Program-made: the position numbers and the translations under genes
The notes under the pieces: model-generated
Databases searched by the model: none
What the model was told of the DNA's origin: nothing
Seen by the model: only the letters and a program-made list of their open reading frames with translations
Source: Ramlibacter cellulosilyticus
GTDB lineage: Bacteria > Pseudomonadota > Gammaproteobacteria > Burkholderiales > Burkholderiaceae_C
Length of the DNA stretch: 64,000 bases
NCBI RefSeq assembly: GCF_014297465.1
Contig: NZ_JACORT010000005.1
Span: 1-64,000, forward strand
Direction: 5' to 3'
Shown here: positions 52,408 through 60,446 of the stretch, in pieces
Position numbering within the stretch: the stretch's first letter is position 1
How the letters are laid out: every line of letters begins with the position of its first letter

Positions 52408-52836
52408 CTAGGGCTTGATGTAGGCATACCCTTCGCGGGTCTGCAGCTGGCCGATGCGCACCACGCCGGAGGGCGTGAACTCCGCGTCCATGATGAACTG
52501 GTCCTTCTTGATGTTGCGGTTGCGCAGGGTGATCTCGCAGACCTCGAAGCGCACGCCGCGTGCCTTGAGCGCGCTCACGAGCGAGGGGTAGTCGATGTTG
52601 GGGTTCTTCTTGTCCTTGGCCCCTTCCATCAGGAAGTCGATGCCTTCGGCGTGCGTCACCACGACGATCTTCGTGTCCGGCGCCACGTCGAGGTGGTTGC
52701 GGATGTTGCGCAGCCCCTTGGTCGCCTGGGCCTCGGCGTTGTCGATGTGGTAGACGACCTTGTCCTGCGCGAGGGCGGACAGGGCGAACAGCCACAGGAA
52801 GGCGAAGGTGGCGAAGAGGCGGCCGGCACGGGTCAT
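52408..52836 (-). CDS. Secreted DsrE/DsrF-like protein
   Basis: A 142-residue exported protein: signal peptide (cleavage near ALA-QD), then a DsrE-like alpha/beta domain (KVVYHIDNAEAQATKGLRNI, RNHLDVAPDTKIVVVTHAEG). C-terminal of that, VRFEVCEITLRNR holds the Cys position of sulfurtransferase relatives. DsrE-type proteins in sulfur loci move sulfur atoms. Here it is periplasmic, so it would act on the Sox side. It is co-transcribed with soxR, 33 bp away. Function is inferred from family and context. Confidence 0.8.
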   Translation of the reverse strand: MTRAGRLFATFAFLWLFALSALAQDKVVYHIDNAEAQATKGLRNIRNHLDVAPDTKIVVVTHAEGIDFLMEGAKDKKNPNIDYPSLVSALKARGVRFEVCEITLRNRNIKKDQFIMDAEFTPSGVVRIGQLQTREGYAYIKP

Positions 52837-52933
52837 GGTTGCTCCGGAAAGGGACGCTTAAGAATATCACTGCTTGCTTCTATCCTGATGGGCTGGCACG
52901 CTCGTCCGCCGGACGTTGGGAGAGGAAGAAGAG

Positions 52934-53746
52934 ATGAAGAAGGTGTGGCTGCTGGCGGCGGCACTGTGCTGCGCGCTGCCTGCATGGGCGGCGCAGGACC
53001 TGGTGATGGGCGTGAGCGAAGGCACGTCGGGCGGGCTGGACCACGCCCAGGTGATCATCAAGTACCAGGGGCTCGCGGACGTGATCGGCCGCAGCATCAA
53101 GCGCAAGGTGAACGTCGTCTTCGCGCGCGAGTTCGCGCAGCTGGAAGACGGCATGAAGACGCACCGCTTCGATTTCGTGATCGCGCGGCCCAGCGACTAC
53201 CCCGCCCGCGGGCTGCTGCAGTACGGCTACAAGTTCCTCGCGAGCGCGAAGCCGGACGGCCAGTGCATCATCATCGCCCGCAAGGATTCCGGGATCCGCA
53301 CCGTGGCGGACCTGAAGGGCAAGCGCTTCGTGATGCCCGAGCCCGCCGCGTACATGACCAAGTTCTGCCGCGCGGAGCTGCGCGACCTGGGCGTGGACCT
53401 GGCCAGGGAGAACGTGCAGTACGTGCGCGAGCAGGGTGCCGTCGCCTTCTACCTGGACAACAAGTTCGGCGACGTGGGCGGCGTGGCCTCCTATTCCGGC
53501 GTCTCGAAGAAGTGGATCAAGGACGGCCTGCCGGTGGTGCACCGGAGCCGCACGCAGCCCTACTTCCCGCTGATCGCGGGCCCGGACATCACCGAGCCGC
53601 AGCGCGCCGAGATCCGCAAGGCGCTGGCCGCCATGACCGAATCGCCGGCGGACCAGGCCGTGCTGAAGACGGTGGGCATCGAGGCATTCGACACCGAGAG
53701 CGAGCCCCGCCTGCGGGCGCTGCTGGACTGGCTGGGCGCGCCCTGA
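52934..53746 (+). CDS. PhnD-like phosphate/phosphonate-type substrate-binding protein, orphan
   Basis: A 270-residue periplasmic binding protein of the PhnD type: signal peptide (cleavage near AWA-AQ), QDLVMGVSEGTSGG, VIGRSIKRKVNVVFAREFAQ, DFVIARPSDYPARG and ADLKGKRFVMPEPAAYMTKF. No permease or ATPase gene is near, so it may serve another system or be a sensor-type binding domain. It is divergent from the dsrE-like gene and precedes a YeeE gene in the sulfur island. Relatives sometimes bind sulfur oxyanions; that is inference. Confidence 0.82.
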   Translation: MKKVWLLAAALCCALPAWAAQDLVMGVSEGTSGGLDHAQVIIKYQGLADVIGRSIKRKVNVVFAREFAQLEDGMKTHRFDFVIARPSDYPARGLLQYGYKFLASAKPDGQCIIIARKDSGIRTVADLKGKRFVMPEPAAYMTKFCRAELRDLGVDLARENVQYVREQGAVAFYLDNKFGDVGGVASYSGVSKKWIKDGLPVVHRSRTQPYFPLIAGPDITEPQRAEIRKALAAMTESPADQAVLKTVGIEAFDTESEPRLRALLDWLGAP

Positions 53747-53793
53747 CGCTTGCTTGATCCGGCGCAAGCCGCGCCGGCCGGTCGGGCTGGAAG

Positions 53794-53809
53794 ATAAGCC
53801 AAAGCTTAT
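53794..53809. promoter_or_regulatory. Candidate SoxR operator before the second YeeE gene
   Basis: ATAAGC-CAAA-GCTTAT, a perfect palindrome. It lies 9 bp before the YeeE ATG and thus would cover the translation start region. It is the best-symmetric copy of the motif. Confidence 0.6.
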
Positions 53810-53818
53810 TTTCCAGCC

Positions 53819-54880
53819 ATGGACCTCGCGACCCTCCTCGAACGCCTCGGCGAACCCGTCGTCCTCGCGGGCGGCGGCGCCGCCGTCGGCCTCCTGTTCG
53901 GGTTCTTTGCCCAGCGTTCCGCCTTCTGCCTGCGGGCCGCCGTGATCGAGTTCGCGCGCGGAACCCCCGGCGAGCGGCTCGCCGTCTGGCTGCTCGCCTT
54001 CTCGGCGGCGGTGGTCACGCTGCAGGCCCTGGTGCTGGGCGGGTGGGTCGACGTGAGCGGCACGCGCCAGCTCGCCGCGCGCGGCAGCCTCTCCGGCGCC
54101 ATCGTCGGCGGCCTCCTGTTCGGCGCCGGGATGATCATGACGCGCGGCTGCGCCAGCCGGCTGCTGGTGCTCTCGGCCACCGGCAACCTCCGGGCGCTGC
54201 TCTCGGGCCTCATCTTCGCGGTCACGGCGCAGGCCGCCCTCGGCGGCGCGCTGGCGCCGGCGCGCGAAGCGGTCAGCGCCTGGTGGACCGTCGACGGTGG
54301 CAGCGCGCGCGACCTGCTGGCGGTGGTGCACGTGCAGCGCTGGGCCGGCCTGGCCTTCGGGCTGCTGTGGCTCGTGGCCGCCCTCTGGTATGCATGGCGC
54401 AGCCGGCGCGACGCCTGGAAGTGGCTGGGCGGGCTGGGCGCGGGCATCGCCGTGGCCTTGGCCTGGGCCTTCACGGCGCGGGTGGCGGCGGCGTCCTTCC
54501 AGGTCGTGCCGGTGCAGGGGCTCACCTTCAGCGGCCCGTCGGCGGAATGGCTGATGCGGGTGCTGGCGCAACCGGCGGCCCCCATGGGCTTCGACTTCGG
54601 CATGCTGCCCTCCGTCTTCGCCGGCTCCTTCCTCGGTGCGCTCGCGGGCGGGCAATGGCGGCTGGAGGGCTTCAAGGACGGCTACGGCATGCGCCGCTAC
54701 ATCGCCGGGGCCGTGGCCATGGGCTTCGGCGCCATGCTGGCGGGCGGCTGCGCCGTTGGCGCGGGCGTGAGCGGCGGGGCGATCTTCTCGCTCACGGCGT
54801 GGACGGCCCTGGTGGCGATGTGGGCCGGCGCCGCACTCACCGACCGCCTGCTGGATCGCGAAGGCCACCGGGCGCCCTGA
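53819..54880 (+). CDS. YeeE/YedE family transporter 2
   Basis: A 353-residue inner-membrane protein with about nine hydrophobic helices. Conserved Cys blocks are QRSAFCLRAAV, MTRGCASRLLV and LAGGCAVGAGVSGG. It has the candidate SoxR operator at its start, so it is the YeeE member most likely controlled with the sox genes, and a thiosulfate-uptake or sulfite/sulfur export role is plausible. Tandem with a third YeeE gene 103 bp later; the two may act as separate transporters or as partners. Confidence 0.87.
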   Translation: MDLATLLERLGEPVVLAGGGAAVGLLFGFFAQRSAFCLRAAVIEFARGTPGERLAVWLLAFSAAVVTLQALVLGGWVDVSGTRQLAARGSLSGAIVGGLLFGAGMIMTRGCASRLLVLSATGNLRALLSGLIFAVTAQAALGGALAPAREAVSAWWTVDGGSARDLLAVVHVQRWAGLAFGLLWLVAALWYAWRSRRDAWKWLGGLGAGIAVALAWAFTARVAAASFQVVPVQGLTFSGPSAEWLMRVLAQPAAPMGFDFGMLPSVFAGSFLGALAGGQWRLEGFKDGYGMRRYIAGAVAMGFGAMLAGGCAVGAGVSGGAIFSLTAWTALVAMWAGAALTDRLLDREGHRAP

Positions 54881-54983
54881 GCCCCCGCGCGGGCGAGGCC
54901 TTCCCGCCGGACGGTAAACTCCGCGGCTTCGCCGCGCGGAGCCTCCGCGCGCCTTTCCTTTCCAGAGCAGTACCGCCAGAGCC

Positions 54984-56123
54984 ATGCGCCCAACCGACCC
55001 CGCCACCCTCGCCCAATTCGTCGTCTGGGGCGGGCTCGTGCTCGGACTCGCGCTCGGCGCCGTCGGCCAGGCCACCCGCTTCTGCGTGCGCGGCGCCATC
55101 GCGGACTGGGTGCAGCTGCGCAGCCCCGGTCGCTTCGTTTCCTGGATGCTCGCGGTCGCCGTGGGCGCCCTGGCGCTGCAGGCCCTGATCAGCGCGGGAA
55201 GCTTCGACGCGACCCGCACCATCGCCTGGGGCGAGCGCTTCCCCTGGGTGTCCTACCTCGTGGGAGGCCTGCTGTTCGGCTACGGGATGATCCTCGCCGG
55301 CGGCTGCCCGCAGCGCTGCCTCGTCAAGGCGGGTTCCGGCAACCTCAAGGCGCTCGCGACGCTGGTGATCGTCGCCGTCGTGTCCCTCATGACCTTGCGC
55401 GGCGCCTTCGCGCCCATCCGCGCGAACGGCCTCGATGCCGTCGCGGCTTCCCTCGGTGGCTCGCAGGACCTCGGCGCGGTGCTCGGTCGCGCCCTCGCCT
55501 CCTCCGCCGGCACGATGCGCTGGATCGTCGCGCTGCTGGTCGCCGCCGCCGTGCTCGCCCTGGCCTGGCGCGTGCGCGCCCAGCTGAAGCCGGCCCACTG
55601 GTTCGGCGGCGTGGCCGTCGGCCTGCTGGTCGCGGCGGCCTTCTGGCTCACGGGCACGATCGGCTTCCTGCCGGAGCACCCGGAGACGCTGGAGCCGGCC
55701 TGGCTCGGCACGCAGTCGAAGCGCCCCGAAGGCCTCTCCTTTTCCGCGCCCCTGGGCCACGCGCTGGACCTGCTGACGCTGTGGACGGACAGGAACACCG
55801 TCGCCACCTTCGGCGTGACGGTCGCCCTCGGCGTGCTGCTCGGCGCCTTCGTGAGCGCGAAGCTGCGCGGCGACTTCAAGCTGGAGTCCTTCCAGACCCC
55901 GCGCGAGCTCGGCGCCCACACGGCCGGCGCGGCGCTCATGGGCTTCGGCGGCATCACGGCCCTGGGCTGCTCGCTGGGCAACGGCGTGACGGGGCTGGCG
56001 ATGCTGTCCTCCGGCGCACTGCTCGCCACGGCCGGCATCACCGCGGGCGCCTGGCTGGCGCTGCTGCGGCAGGCGCCGCGCGTCGCGGCTTCGGCGCTGC
56101 CGGCGTCGCGAGCTGCCGGATGA
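54984..56123 (+). CDS. YeeE/YedE family transporter 3
   Basis: A 379-residue member with blocks QATRFCVRGAI, AGGCPQRCLVKAGSGNLK (two Cys in the central motif, CPQRC) and TALGCSLGNGVTGLA. It resembles the 42530-43648 protein in length and in the GxGVTGL ending more than its direct neighbour. Its last 86 bp overlap the convergent LysR gene. No operator of the sox type is seen before it. The C-terminal residues (ASALPASRAAG) are low-complexity, as expected in an overlap. Confidence 0.86.
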   Translation: MRPTDPATLAQFVVWGGLVLGLALGAVGQATRFCVRGAIADWVQLRSPGRFVSWMLAVAVGALALQALISAGSFDATRTIAWGERFPWVSYLVGGLLFGYGMILAGGCPQRCLVKAGSGNLKALATLVIVAVVSLMTLRGAFAPIRANGLDAVAASLGGSQDLGAVLGRALASSAGTMRWIVALLVAAAVLALAWRVRAQLKPAHWFGGVAVGLLVAAAFWLTGTIGFLPEHPETLEPAWLGTQSKRPEGLSFSAPLGHALDLLTLWTDRNTVATFGVTVALGVLLGAFVSAKLRGDFKLESFQTPRELGAHTAGAALMGFGGITALGCSLGNGVTGLAMLSSGALLATAGITAGAWLALLRQAPRVAASALPASRAAG

Positions 56124-56988
56124 AGAACTCGCGCAGCGGCTGCAGCGCCGGGTTGCGCTCCGCCGCCCGCCACGCGAGATAGATCTCCGCCACCACGTCG
56201 CGCCGCCACAGCGGCTTGTAGACGACGTTCTCCAGGCGCAGCTGCGCCGCCGACGCGGGCACGATCGCCAGCCCGATCCCTGCCCGCACGAGCGCCATGA
56301 TCGTGTGCGTCTGGCCGATGTGGTGCACGTACTGCGGCTGCCCCGCGGCGGCCATGAAGAGGGCAGTGATCCTGTCGTGGAAGTAGCGGCCTTCCTTCTG
56401 CGAGTACATGATCAGCGGCTCGCCCGCGAGGTCCTGCATGCGGATGCGCTCCCGCGCCGCGAGCGGATGCGCCGCGGGTAGCGCCAGCAGCATGGGCTCG
56501 CGCGCGGCGAGGTGGTAGCGCAAGGGCCCGGATGCGTGCTGCGGCCGCACGAAGCCGATGTCGATCGTCCCCGCCTCCAGCGCATGCAGCTGCTCGGACG
56601 ACACCATCTCCTCCAGCACGATCTCGATGTCCGGCAGCGCCTGGTTCGCCGCCGCGAGCAGCGCCGGCATGAGCGCGTAGCCGGCGACGGCGGTATAGCC
56701 CACCACCACCCGCCCCGCGAGCCCCTTGCCCGTGCGCTCCGCCGCAGCGGCCGCATCCTGCGCCAGGCGCAGGATGGCCGCCGCGTCGCGGTACAGCACC
56801 TCGCCCGCGGCGGTGAGGCGCACGCTGCGGCTGGTGCGTTCCAGCAGCCGCACCTTCACCGCGTGTTCCAGCAGCTGGATCTGCCGCGACAGCGGCGGCT
56901 GCGTCATGTGCAGGCGGGCGGCGGCGCGGCCGAAGTGCAGTTCCTCGGCGACGGCGACGAAGCAGCGGAGCTGGAACAGGTCGAGCAT
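56038..56988 (-). CDS. LysR family transcriptional regulator
   Basis: A 316-residue LysR regulator: HTH at residues 1-60 (MLDLFQLRCFVAVAEELHFG, AAARLHMTQPPLSRQIQLLE), then a periplasmic-binding-like ligand domain (VVVGYTAVAGYALMPALL, IDIGFVRPQ). The last 29 codons overlap the YeeE gene on the other strand and are Pro/Ala/Arg-rich, probably not structured. It is divergent from a Bug receptor and hydroxyacid dehydrogenase, the likely target operon, with direct repeats between. Confidence 0.88.
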   Translation of the reverse strand: MLDLFQLRCFVAVAEELHFGRAAARLHMTQPPLSRQIQLLEHAVKVRLLERTSRSVRLTAAGEVLYRDAAAILRLAQDAAAAAERTGKGLAGRVVVGYTAVAGYALMPALLAAANQALPDIEIVLEEMVSSEQLHALEAGTIDIGFVRPQHASGPLRYHLAAREPMLLALPAAHPLAARERIRMQDLAGEPLIMYSQKEGRYFHDRITALFMAAAGQPQYVHHIGQTHTIMALVRAGIGLAIVPASAAQLRLENVVYKPLWRRDVVAEIYLAWRAAERNPALQPLREFFIRQLATPAAPKPRRAAPAAAAPARRPR

Positions 56989-56990
56989 CG

Positions 56991-57023
56991 ATCCACATTC
57001 TGCATCGAGCCATCCACATTCTG
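56991..57023. promoter_or_regulatory. Direct-repeat pair ATCCACATTCTG in the LysR/Bug gap
   Basis: ATCCACATTCTG occurs at 56991-57002 and 57012-57023, 21 bp apart, two helical turns. GCATCGA also recurs three times around them. The first lies 2 bp before the lysR start. Half-sites spaced like this fit a LysR tetramer on the divergent promoter. Confidence 0.55.
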
Positions 57024-57081
57024 GCTTGGACTTGCATCGATCGCCTCCCTACACTGCGCCGGAACACCAGGAGACAAAGCC

Positions 57082-58053
57082 ATGAAGAAGATCGCTTCCG
57101 CGCTGGCGCTGGCCCTCGCCGCCGCCGGCGCCTGCGCCCAGGGCGCCGCCGCCGGCTGGCCCTCGCGCCCGGTGACGGTGGTCGTGCCCTTCCCGCCCGG
57201 CGGTGGCACCGACACGGGCGCGCGCATCGTCGCGGAGCAGCTGGCGAAGAAGTGGGGCCAGCCCGTCGTGATCGACAACAAGGGTGGCGCGGCCGGCCAG
57301 ATCGGCGCCGACGTGGTGGCGAAGGCGAAGCCGGACGGCTACACGCTCCTCATGGGCAACATCGGCACGCAGGCGATCAACCCCTCGCTGTACGCGAAGA
57401 TGCCGTACGACCCGGACAAGGCGTTCGCGCCGGTGGCGCTCGTGGCGGACCTGCCGCTCGCGATGATGATCAACCCCAGCGTGCCGGCGAGGAACGTGAG
57501 GGAGTTCGTCGCCCTTGCCAAGGCGCAGCCGGGCAAGCTGACCTACAGCAGCTCCGGCGCCGGCGGCGGCCCGCACCTCGCGGCGGAGATGTTCAAGGAC
57601 GCGACCGGCAGCTTCATCCTGCACGTGCCGTACCGCGGCGGCGGCCCCGCCATCGCGGACCTGCTCGCGGGCCACGTGCAGCTTTCGTTCATGACCGTGC
57701 TGGAGGCCAGCGGCCACATCAAGGCCGGCAAGCTGCGCGCGCTGGCGGTCACCAGCGACAAGCGCGTCCCCGCGCTGCCGGACGTGCCGACGCTCTCCGA
57801 AGGCGCCTTGCCGGGGTTCAACAGCATCTCCTGGATCGGCATCCTCGCGCCGGCGGGCACGCCGCGCGAACTGGTGGAGAAGATCTCCGCCGACATCCGC
57901 GAAGTGGTCGCGCGCGAGGACGTGAAGGACAGGCTGGTGCAGCTCGGGGCCGTGCCGAACGCCACCACGCCGGACCGGTTCTCCGCCTTGATCGACAATG
58001 ACCGCAAGCGCTACGCCCAGATCATCCGCGAGCGCAGGATCACCGTGAACTGA
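57082..58053 (+). CDS. Bug/TctC family solute receptor
   Basis: A 323-residue periplasmic receptor: signal peptide to about residue 20 (GACAQG), then GWPSRPVTVVVPFPPGGGTD, VVIDNKGGAAGQIGADV, DGYTLLMGNIGTQAINP, ILHVPYRGGGPAIADLLAGH. AGGAGA is 8 nt before the ATG. First gene of an operon with a 2-hydroxyacid dehydrogenase, which starts 8 bp later, and under a divergent LysR. Together they suggest uptake and oxidation or reduction of a hydroxy or keto acid. Permease genes are not here. Confidence 0.9.
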   Translation: MKKIASALALALAAAGACAQGAAAGWPSRPVTVVVPFPPGGGTDTGARIVAEQLAKKWGQPVVIDNKGGAAGQIGADVVAKAKPDGYTLLMGNIGTQAINPSLYAKMPYDPDKAFAPVALVADLPLAMMINPSVPARNVREFVALAKAQPGKLTYSSSGAGGGPHLAAEMFKDATGSFILHVPYRGGGPAIADLLAGHVQLSFMTVLEASGHIKAGKLRALAVTSDKRVPALPDVPTLSEGALPGFNSISWIGILAPAGTPRELVEKISADIREVVAREDVKDRLVQLGAVPNATTPDRFSALIDNDRKRYAQIIRERRITVN

Positions 58054-58060
58054 AAGACCC

Positions 58061-59017
58061 ATGCAACAGCGGCCCGTCCTCCTGCAAGTCCTGCCCCTGC
58101 TGCCCGCGCTAGAACGCGGGCTCGCCGAAAGCTACACCGTCCACCGCCTGCCGCCCGCCGGCACCGAACGCGAGGCGTTCCTCGCGCAGCGGGGGAAGGA
58201 GATCGAAGGCGTGGTCACGTCCGCGCAAGGGGGCGCCAGCAGCGCGCTGCTCTCGGCGCTGCCCAACGTCCGCGTGATCTCCAGCTTCGGCGTGGGCCTC
58301 GACCAGCTGGACCTGGCCACCGCGGCGCGACGCAACATCCCCGTGGGCTACACGCCCGACGTGCTGAACGACTGCGTGGCGGACATGGCGTTCTCGCTGG
58401 TACTGGCCAGCGGCCGTCGCATTCCGGAGGCGGACCGCTTCGTGCGCGCGGGGCGCTGGGCGCGCAAGGAAGCGTTCCCGCTCGGACGCCAGGTGAGCGG
58501 TGCCAGGCTCGGCATCGTGGGCCTGGGCCGCATCGGCCGCACGATCGCGAAGCGCGCCAGCGGCTTCGACATGGACGTGCGCTACCACAGCCGGCGTCCC
58601 GTGGAAGGCGTGGCGTGGACCTACGAGCCGCAGCTGCTGGAACTCGCGCGCTGGGCCGATTTCCTGGTGGTGATCACGGCGGGCGGCGCCGAGACGCGCC
58701 ACCTGATCGACGCAAGCGTGCTCGACGCGCTGGGCCCGCAAGGCTTCCTGGTGAACGTGTCGCGCGGGACGGTCGTCGACGAAGCCGCGCTCGTGCGCGC
58801 GCTGCAGGAGAAGCGCATCGCGGGCGCCGGCCTCGACGTGTTCGAGGACGAGCCCAACGTGCCGCAGGAGCTCTTCGCCCTCGACAACGTCGTGCTCGCG
58901 CCTCACATCTCCAGCTCCACCGCCCAGACGCGCCAGGCGATGGCGCAGCGCGTGCTGGACAACCTCGCGGCCTTCTTCGCCGGCCGCGAAATGCCGAGCC
59001 GCGCTTCGGCCGGCTAG
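58061..59017 (+). CDS. D-2-hydroxyacid dehydrogenase (NAD(P)-dependent)
   Basis: A 318-residue dehydrogenase of the D-isomer-specific 2-hydroxyacid family, glyoxylate/hydroxypyruvate reductase type. The cofactor motif is GIVGLGRIG; the catalytic Arg is in NVSRGTVVDE, Glu in DVFEDEPNVP and His in APHISSST. It should reduce glyoxylate, hydroxypyruvate or a keto acid. It is co-transcribed with the Bug receptor 8 bp upstream. The stop shares CTAG with the convergent gene's stop (59014-59017). Confidence 0.9.
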   Translation: MQQRPVLLQVLPLLPALERGLAESYTVHRLPPAGTEREAFLAQRGKEIEGVVTSAQGGASSALLSALPNVRVISSFGVGLDQLDLATAARRNIPVGYTPDVLNDCVADMAFSLVLASGRRIPEADRFVRAGRWARKEAFPLGRQVSGARLGIVGLGRIGRTIAKRASGFDMDVRYHSRRPVEGVAWTYEPQLLELARWADFLVVITAGGAETRHLIDASVLDALGPQGFLVNVSRGTVVDEAALVRALQEKRIAGAGLDVFEDEPNVPQELFALDNVVLAPHISSSTAQTRQAMAQRVLDNLAAFFAGREMPSRASAG

Positions 59018-59352
59018 TGCTGCGTGACCTCGTCCTCGAATTCGATCTCGAGGACGGAAGGCGCGAGCGCGAACAGGTGCAAGGCGTCCGTACGGTCCGC
59101 GCGGTAGGTCTCGCCCGCCATCAGGATGACGTCGCGCGGGTCGCCGTCGTGCGTGATCCAGACGCTGCCCTGGTTGCACCGCACCGCGAAGCTGGCGTCC
59201 ACCGTCTCGAAGACGTGCGCCTCGCCCTGCTCGATCTCGATCGCGAAGCGGCGGGTCACGCGCGGCGCGGGGCGCAGGCGGAATTCGCGGGCGAGGGGAT
59301 GGTTGTGCCGCAGCCGTTCGTGCACGAACTGCAGTGAGTCCTCTTTGTTCAT
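59014..59352 (-). CDS. DUF2917-like small protein
   Basis: A 112-residue protein with a cupin-like beta segment: CNQGSVWITHDGDPRDVILM, which matches DUF2917 pattern G-x-x-W-I-T-x-x-G-D-x-x-D-x-x-L, then AGETYRADRTDALHLFAL. The N-terminus is helical and basic (QFVHERLRHNHPLAREFRL). Function unknown. It ends inside the CTAG shared with the hydroxyacid dehydrogenase and is downstream of the response regulator on the same strand. Confidence 0.75.
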   Translation of the reverse strand: MNKEDSLQFVHERLRHNHPLAREFRLRPAPRVTRRFAIEIEQGEAHVFETVDASFAVRCNQGSVWITHDGDPRDVILMAGETYRADRTDALHLFALAPSVLEIEFEDEVTQH

Positions 59353-59476
59353 CTGTCACTCCTTGCTGGCATGGTGCCTTTGCAAGGGGAAACGGCTGGC
59401 CGGGACGGTCCGGCAGCAGGCGTCGGAGCGCGCCCCCGCGCCGGGTAAGGGCTGCCTCCTGAGCCGTTCCGCGGAC

Positions 59477-60283
59477 TCAGCCGCGCTTGCCGGTGTCCGG
59501 ATTGGCCCAGCGGTCGCCGCTGCCCTGCTCCGGCAAGCCGAGCACGGAGCGCACGGCACGCAGCAGCGCATGCGGCTCGAAAGGCTTGGTGATGTAGCCG
59601 TCGGCGCCGGCCGCGATGCCCTTGAGCACCGCCTCGCGCGTCGCCTTGCCCGTGAGCATGATCACGGGCACTTCCTTCAGTACGGGATGCTGGCGGACGC
59701 GCATCAGGATGTCGAAACCATCCGCATCGGGCAGCACCACGTCCAGCAGGATCAGGTCGGGCCGCGGCGGCCGCCGGATCTCGTGCACCACCTCCTCGCG
59801 CGTGCCCGCCTGGCGCACCGCGAAACCCGAGAGCGACAGCAGCGTGGCCGTGAAGCTGGCGAGCTGCGGGTCGTCTTCCACCACGACGACGTGGATGGCC
59901 TCGCCGGGCTGGCGCTGCGGCGGCGCGGCGCGCTGGCGTGCGATCTCCACGAAGAAGCCCGCGCGCTGCAGGGAAGCCAGGCTGGCGTCGGCCTCTTCCT
60001 TGCCCGCGGCACGGGAGAGCTGCTTGACGTCCGCGTTCCACTGCGCGGTGAACGGGTCCACCTCCACGCGCTGCACCAGGCGCCGGTCGCGCAGGTCCTT
60101 CAACGTCGCCTGGAATGCCGTGCTCTCCGCCGCGGTCATGCCGCGCGTGAGCTGCGCAACCTCCAGCCTGCCGTCGATGCGCACCAGCACGTTGATCTCC
60201 GCTGCGGACAGGCGCGTGGCGCCGCCGCGCAACTCGGTCTCGCCGAGCGGCGAGAGGGCATAGATCTCTTCGGGGAACAGCAT
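59477..60283 (-). CDS. Response regulator with N-terminal DUF and C-terminal receiver
   Basis: A 268-residue protein. The N-terminal half (1-130) is helical, beginning MLFPEEIYALSPLGETELRG and lacking a recognised fold name; the C-terminal receiver has VVVEDDPQLA, the acceptor Asp in LILLDVVLPDADGFD, VIMLTGKA and ITKPFEPH. Order is reversed from usual regulators. The start at 60283 is chosen because upstream residues are unlike coding sequence. It is divergent from maeB, with a GCGTAC-TT-GTACGC palindrome between. Role unknown; possibly a second-messenger or protein-interaction output. Confidence 0.82.
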   Translation of the reverse strand: MLFPEEIYALSPLGETELRGGATRLSAAEINVLVRIDGRLEVAQLTRGMTAAESTAFQATLKDLRDRRLVQRVEVDPFTAQWNADVKQLSRAAGKEEADASLASLQRAGFFVEIARQRAAPPQRQPGEAIHVVVVEDDPQLASFTATLLSLSGFAVRQAGTREEVVHEIRRPPRPDLILLDVVLPDADGFDILMRVRQHPVLKEVPVIMLTGKATREAVLKGIAAGADGYITKPFEPHALLRAVRSVLGLPEQGSGDRWANPDTGKRG

Positions 60284-60371
60284 GGGCGGCTCGCTTGGAA
60301 ACAAGCCCGACCATAACGCAAAAACACAGGCTGGGCAGCAGGGCCGTGCCGCGTGCAAAAGAGTTTCACCC

Positions 60372-60385
60372 GCGTACTTGTACGC
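60372..60385. promoter_or_regulatory. Palindrome GCGTAC-TT-GTACGC in the maeB gap
   Basis: A perfect 6-bp-arm palindrome 61 bp before the maeB ATG and 88 bp before the response-regulator start. Possible operator for either gene; nothing proves it. Confidence 0.35.
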
Positions 60386-60446
60386 ATCCTCGCCCCGCCC
60401 GTTCGGCGTAGCGTGGTGCCATCCCCAAGAAGAACGGAGACCCGCC

